A DNA stretch of 64,000 nucleotides from Armillaria gallica (taxonomy: Eukaryota; Basidiomycota; Agaricomycetes; Agaricales; Physalacriaceae): assembly GCA_037576215.1 (NCBI GenBank), contig JBANDB010000004.1, forward strand, positions 2,666,001 to 2,730,000, in the 5' to 3' direction. The translations under genes and the position numbers were made by a program. This document shows, in pieces, positions 59,360 through 64,000 of this stretch; position 1 is the stretch's first letter; every line of letters starts with the position of its first letter. The notes under the pieces were generated by a model that was not told the origin of the DNA, did no database searches, and saw only the letters and a program-made list of their open reading frames with translations.

Positions 59360-61945
59360 TCAGCGACTATGTTTGATCTCCTCCGGATCATCCTGACTCG
59401 CTTTCACTGGATCGTCGTCAATGTCGGCTCTATGCGCTGAACTCGAAGCCTGGCCGGCCTCGATAGTCTGTTCTATTTGCCCATTCTTCTTTCGCTCGTC
59501 TCTGCGAAGAAGGAACTGTATGAGAAGAGTCCAAAGAACTGCGCAAACACATCGTCAGTGATTTGTTCCGGATCGAAACACGAGGGAAAGCCTACTCAGA
59601 AGTACTTGAAGAACTGTCGAATGCGATTATAAAACAGGCATAGAATGATAACATAAATGCGACATACTGATAGACCAATGGTAACCTTTCGTGGCTCGCG
59701 GAAAATCCGTCGTCTTCCAGACAAAATTGGGTGCAACGGCCTGTACGACATACGCAAGATCGTTTCCGAGGGCAACGCAGAGAGCGCGAAGTTCGTTCTA
59801 CATCCAATAGATCATCAAATGATGCACAGCGTAAAGGAAGAGCAAGTACTAACATCTGCTTGCGTTATTTCGCTGGCCCAGTTTAATATCAACGGCCCGG
59901 CTGTGGTCTGAAGATTTCGGTTAGAGAACAATTAGGAAACGAAGAAGATTAAGACAAACCCCAACGGTCATAAGGTAAAAGTAAGCAAAATGGCCCGGTA
60001 TGTTCTTGTACAGAGGCATGGCGAGCCAAGCGATATTAAATATAAGGTTGAGCACCGCGCCGAGATATATGAATGGATATCTTTTGCCTTTGGGAAAATC
60101 AGTGTTGACCAGGATGATAGGGACAACCAACCTTTGAAAGGTCCGTCGCTTTGCCAAGCTAAGAACCACGCTGTGACGACGAAGACGGCAGTTGCAGGAA
60201 GAGGTACTGTGGGAATTTGAGGAAAGGAGAAAAGGGAACAAGGGAACGGTTCGACTTACACAGCTGTATCTGAGAGACAGTGTATTTCTTCCCCGGAACA
60301 GGAGCAGGTGTGGTGTTGAAGCTCTTGAGCCAGTATTGCATAGGAGATTGTGCACCACCATTGTTCCACAGGACGTATTCTATAGGCAGGATCCAGATGT
60401 ACCAGGAGGTGAGAATCCGACGAAGCTACGCCATGTTAGCACGGGAGATATCAGAAGGACTGTTTCCTACCTTTGCCCACGTCCATGGTTCTGCTTCCTT
60501 CCGTCCTATGGCTTTCATTCGGGCACGGGCTAGAGCAATATCCTGCAGGAGTACTCCTGGTTAGCGAGTTGCATTTGTGAAGGGATCAATGATCGAGAAA
60601 GCGTACATCTGGACTAAGAAGGAATGACTTCTTAGCGTTGAAGGGGAGATCTGGAAGGAAAATGAATCCAAGTAGGGCGATAGGAAGCGTTCTGTGACAG
60701 TTGTTAGCAGGTATACAAAAATGTGTTTTGAGACGCACATGACAGCGTCTACAATCATCAGCCATCTAGAAGCAGGTTATTTAGATTCGGGCTCAGTGAT
60801 ACACCCTCGACTTACCGCCATCCACTCAATCCATGTATGCCGTTCAAATTCTTGTATGCTGCGGTCTGCAAAAAACCTGAGAACATGGTACCGAGTGATC
60901 CTGCGGTCCAGAACATCACAGATCGCTTTGCTAGCTCCCGTGGGGTATACCTAGGCCAGAAATTGAGGGGGTGGTTGGTAAAGAGATGTTGCAAGACAAA
61001 CCATGACCCAAGGATGAAGTGCATTCTGTCGTCGAGGAGGAGCTCAGGCTTAAGTGACGTTGGAACTAGACAAAGCATACCCTGGATAAAATCCGCTCTC
61101 AAAGAGACCAACTAGAACGGCTGTCAGGATTAGGAGAATACAGAAGATCAACAACGCTTACCTAGGAAGCGAAGCGCAAATAGTGACTGTACGTTCTTTA
61201 CTGCATAGGTGCCGAGCGTTGCGAGTCCCCACGCGAGTTCGAGCTGGGATGAAGGAAGATATAGGCTGTTATGAGATACGATCGAAGGAAACCTCTTACG
61301 ACGGGGATAACGTAGCGAGGAGATATTCTAGTAAGAAGTAGGTTTGAGGGCACTTGACCGATGACGTATCTAGAGGCGCTGGTTTGAACATCGATTACAA
61401 GTTTGATGACCGCTTCTTACCCGGCAGTCCAATAAGATGTTGCGTGAACGAGTTCGTTTCCATACATTCCCCTGAAAATAAAAGTCAGATACAGATATCA
61501 ATCAGTTGATTGTCTAAGACAACGTACAACTCTTCGCGCATGCCAGCAAAATACTATAAGGGTAAAAATGAGCATCCATTGTGCCGAGCACTGGTTTAGA
61601 CGGAACGCACCGCACTGGTGATATTAGTCTGAGGGAAAGATCGAACAGTAAGATGCATGTTAGGTACAGCTACAGGATACATACTTGATCCAAATTCTTA
61701 ATGAAGTAACCCAGCTAAAACAAGATTAGGTTGTAGCTAGATCCTGAGAAAACAGTACTCACAGAAGCAAAAATAAGCACCGAAGCATCTACTTTGAACA
61801 AGAGACGTCTCTCCTCAGGACTGAGATCCGCAGTATCCCAAAGGTACCCCAACAGAGATTGCTTTTGCTTCTTCTGGTCGACGACATTGGGGAGTTCGGG
61901 AAGAGAGTCCACCACGGTAGCCGCGTCGTCGAGCTTGGACGCCAT
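59360..61945 (-). CDS. MFS permease, Dal5 family (copy B)
   Basis: Second copy of 26695-29280: ATG 61945, stop TGA 59360-59362. The same family motifs are intact (LGYFIKNLDQ, GLFESGFYPG, RYTPRELAKRS, GKRYPFIYLGAVLNLIFN). Most differences are silent, for example the Phe codon in GLFESG. Unlike in copy A, its divergent neighbour (TauD-like) is not frameshifted in the part visible, so this pair is the better candidate for a working unit. Confidence 0.84.
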
Positions 61946-63112
61946 GTCTGCAAGACGAAAGGAAAGACCTCTAACTTATGGGATGCCGTTATCTCTTTCT
62001 GTTATCATTTGCGTGCTAATGCCAGGGGATTACTGCTAGTGCGGTTGACCGGCTGCTTCCGTAGTTTAGTGAAATGAAGGCGAGAAAACGCGCCATCGAG
62101 AAAGCTGATTGATTGGTACCGGATGGGGCAAGCTTTGTTTCTGTAGGTCCAAATCAGTGATGGTTGGCAGTGCTATTGTGTGAGTGGGGCTTCTCAAATA
62201 AGCAAGCCTGAGCCCTCGAAGCTGCCCCCAAGAAACTTCTTCGCCAGGGCACAGCGTCTGTAAGAAAAACAAGATGCGTGTCATTTGTTTTACGTTCTCC
62301 GTAAGATATTCTGCCAATGGGGAATTGCGTAGAATCCAATCGCAAAGTGCGACATCCCGCGTCTAGTTGGACATATGGTGGCGGCAGAGTGGGGGGAATT
62401 GATGGCGGTTCGGCGGTTCGGACCAAGTTCGGATAGGTCGGATGCCGGCCCGACGTGCAGTCACCGACCAGCCACCACCACCCGATTGTTGACCTTGGAA
62501 AATGCGCACCAGAAGCCCTGAGAGACGTGCAAAAACGTATCTGAATGACGGAATTTAACTACGTTCCTGCGAGTTCTATCAGTTTTCCGCTGCACCAATA
62601 TGGACTAGTGCGGTTGGCGGCTAGCCAAGTTCCAAGTTCCAAAGGTACCAGTCTGTTTCGAGCAAAGTGAGAATACCATTGGTCAAGCATCGGTGTACTG
62701 AATGCCAATTTTAAATTTTGTCAGAAAATTTACCGCTTGTATCTAGAGAACTGTAATTTTCAACCGGTTTAATAGATGCTCAGTGAATATAACCCTACGC
62801 AGTCGATAACTGTCTCCCTGCTGCAAGCGCCCGTTTCGGGAGGTGAGGAATGGTCGCGTTGATATAGGCCGATATAGCTCTTCGTCATTTGACAGTTAAC
62901 CAAGTCATGAGACCTCGGGTTCTTTCAATCTTGGCCTGGTATGCGTATGCGTCATTTCCACAGCTGGTCGCCTCATAGCAGACCATTTCAAACTGAATTG
63001 CGTGCAACTCTCCTTATCTATTCTCTGTAATCATCTTTGTAAGGCAGCATTCGAAGAGGTATATTATACCTGCTACAACTCTTCATCTCGACACAGTACT
63101 CACACTACTACA
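61946..63112. promoter_or_regulatory. Shared divergent promoter region (copy B)
   Basis: Partner of 29281-30448, nearly unchanged, including the ggttcgg repeats near 62408-62435 and tatattatacc before the TauD-like ATG. Confidence 0.45.
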
Positions 63113-64000
63113 ATGGCACCAGTCGCTACAGCTCCCACTCCCGTGATCTCCAACCAGCCTATCAAGCCTGTGTATCCGAAGGAGGATGCCAACTTTAAGC
63201 TTCCCCCGGCCAACACCCTTAAACGGTACGAAAAAGCCGGTGTCGATATTTCCCGTACGTTCTGTTTCTACTCTTTGTTCAGCCGTTTCATTCACCATTC
63301 ATCTTTATAGAGGGCTATCCTTTCTACCCGCCCAAGCCCGACTTCTATCAAGACGTAGCGAAATTGCAAACCGATCTTCGAGACTACGTCGACCCAGCAA
63401 CCAGGGCAGACCCTGAGAAGAAGGCTCTTTTCGGAGCCGCGAAGGAAGTTAGAGACCTATCCATCCACATTGGAGTACGTCCCTGTCAGCCTTATCTCTT
63501 GGTATTTTTTGCTTATTTTTACAGACCGAGATTGTTGGCTTGCAACTCTCAGAGCTTACTGACAAGCAGCGTGATGAGCTCGCCCTTTTGGTCGCGTAAG
63601 TTTGCGCTTTGATCGACTTCGCTCTAAACTCACGCTGTAATACTTCAGTGAACGCTCCGTTGTCTGTACGTCCGAAGCAAGCTGGCTTTAACACGCAATT
63701 CTGACTGATGTTTTGGTAGTTTTCCGTGACCAAGATCTGTCTCCCCAGAAGCAGAGGGAGTTGGGCCTCTATCTTGGTCAGGATGAAGTCGAAGTTCACC
63801 CTCAGGTCGCTCAGGTTCCCGGATTGCCGGGTGTCTCTCTCATATGGGAAGCTGGTCGCAAGGACAAAGAATACAAGGAGTTTTCGAAGGCCGGTCGCAG
63901 GGGCTTTAGACATGCCTATCCCTCGGGTAGCTATGGTTGGCACACGGATCTCGTCCATCTGGCTTTCCCTCCAGGCTATACCCATCTCCACCAGGTGCGT
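63113..64000 (+). CDS. TauD-like 2-oxoglutarate-dependent (sulfonate) dioxygenase, copy B (3' end outside window)
   Basis: In-frame counterpart of the broken copy A. ATG 63113; exon 1 reads through the C5 run as LPPANTLKRYEKAGVDIS and splices (gtacgt...tatag) into GYPFYPPKPDFYQD. Further exons: VGLQLSELTDKQRDELALL; FFRDQDLSPQKQRELG; EVEVHPQVAQVPGLPGVSL; and GSYGWHTDLVHLAFPPGY, with the HxD iron ligands. The window ends at the next donor (aggtgcgt), so the 2-oxoglutarate-binding Arg and second iron His are not seen here. Family: TauD/Jlp1, Fe(II)-dependent cleavage of sulfonates to sulfite and aldehyde. Related oxygenases act on other substrates, so sulfonate is likely but not proven. Confidence 0.85.

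Larger units (their letters stand above)
51691..64000 (+). repeat. Segmental duplication, copy B (continues past window end)
   Basis: Direct copy of 18536-31335. It starts abruptly inside laccase exon 1 and is still matching at the last base. It lacks the MITE present in copy A and has the uninterrupted target site at about 53085-53095. Confidence 0.97.

Noticed and set aside
1..64000. CRISPR arrays, rRNA, tRNA genes, bacterial ribosome binding sites
   Set aside because: The sequence is fungal nuclear in character. I found no regularly spaced short repeats, no rRNA signature, and no tRNA I could fold by eye.

Overview
This window looks like the nuclear genome of a filamentous basidiomycete, most likely an agaricomycete. 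Genes are cut by many short GT-AG introns of about 50-65 nt, there are no bacterial-style operons, and the recognisable products are typical of mushroom-forming fungi: a laccase, a short tyrosinase, a Ppo-type fatty acid dioxygenase, a sesquiterpene synthase, Dal5-type MFS permeases, a TauD-like dioxygenase, and decayed kinase-like and APH-like genes. I cannot name the species from sequence alone. Gene models were built by joining reading frames at plausible splice sites by eye, so exon borders are approximate unless stated.

Layout. 1-2.9 kb: tandem copies of an unrecognised multi-exon gene. 3.4-7.7 kb (-): an apparently intact psi-factor-producing oxygenase (heme dioxygenase plus P450). 7.8-15.9 kb: a degraded tract with a kinase-like pseudogene (10.2-11.0 kb), a small zinc-finger-like ORF and a dispersed repeat family. 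16.1-18.7 kb (-): an intact laccase. 18.5-31.3 kb and 51.7-64.0 kb: two nearly identical direct copies of one segment of at least 12.3 kb. Each carries a BAR-domain (Gvp36-like) gene, a tyrosinase, an MFS permease and a TauD-like dioxygenase. The second copy starts inside laccase exon 1 and runs off the window. 32.2-36.0 kb and 40.1-44.0 kb: an older, diverged inverted repeat, each arm carrying one more MFS permease. A sesquiterpene synthase (37.3-38.5 kb, -) lies between the arms. 45.9-48.5 kb (-): an APH-family pseudogene and a Crypton-like tyrosine recombinase gene. 49.0-50.3 kb: an inverted copy of the 12.9-14.2 kb repeat.

How the genes may work together. The TauD-like gene is transcribed divergently from one permease and convergently with a second permease. 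All belong to families that include known sulfonate oxygenases and sulfonate permeases, so a sulfonate (sulfur) scavenging module is a reasonable inference. Laccase and tyrosinase are secreted or vesicular phenol oxidases. The Ppo enzyme makes oxylipin signals and the terpene synthase makes a sesquiterpene scaffold. Nothing shows that these form one pathway. The strongest theme is recent structural change: segmental duplication, inverted duplication, a hAT-like MITE present in only one copy, and a one-base frameshift that breaks one of the two dioxygenase copies.
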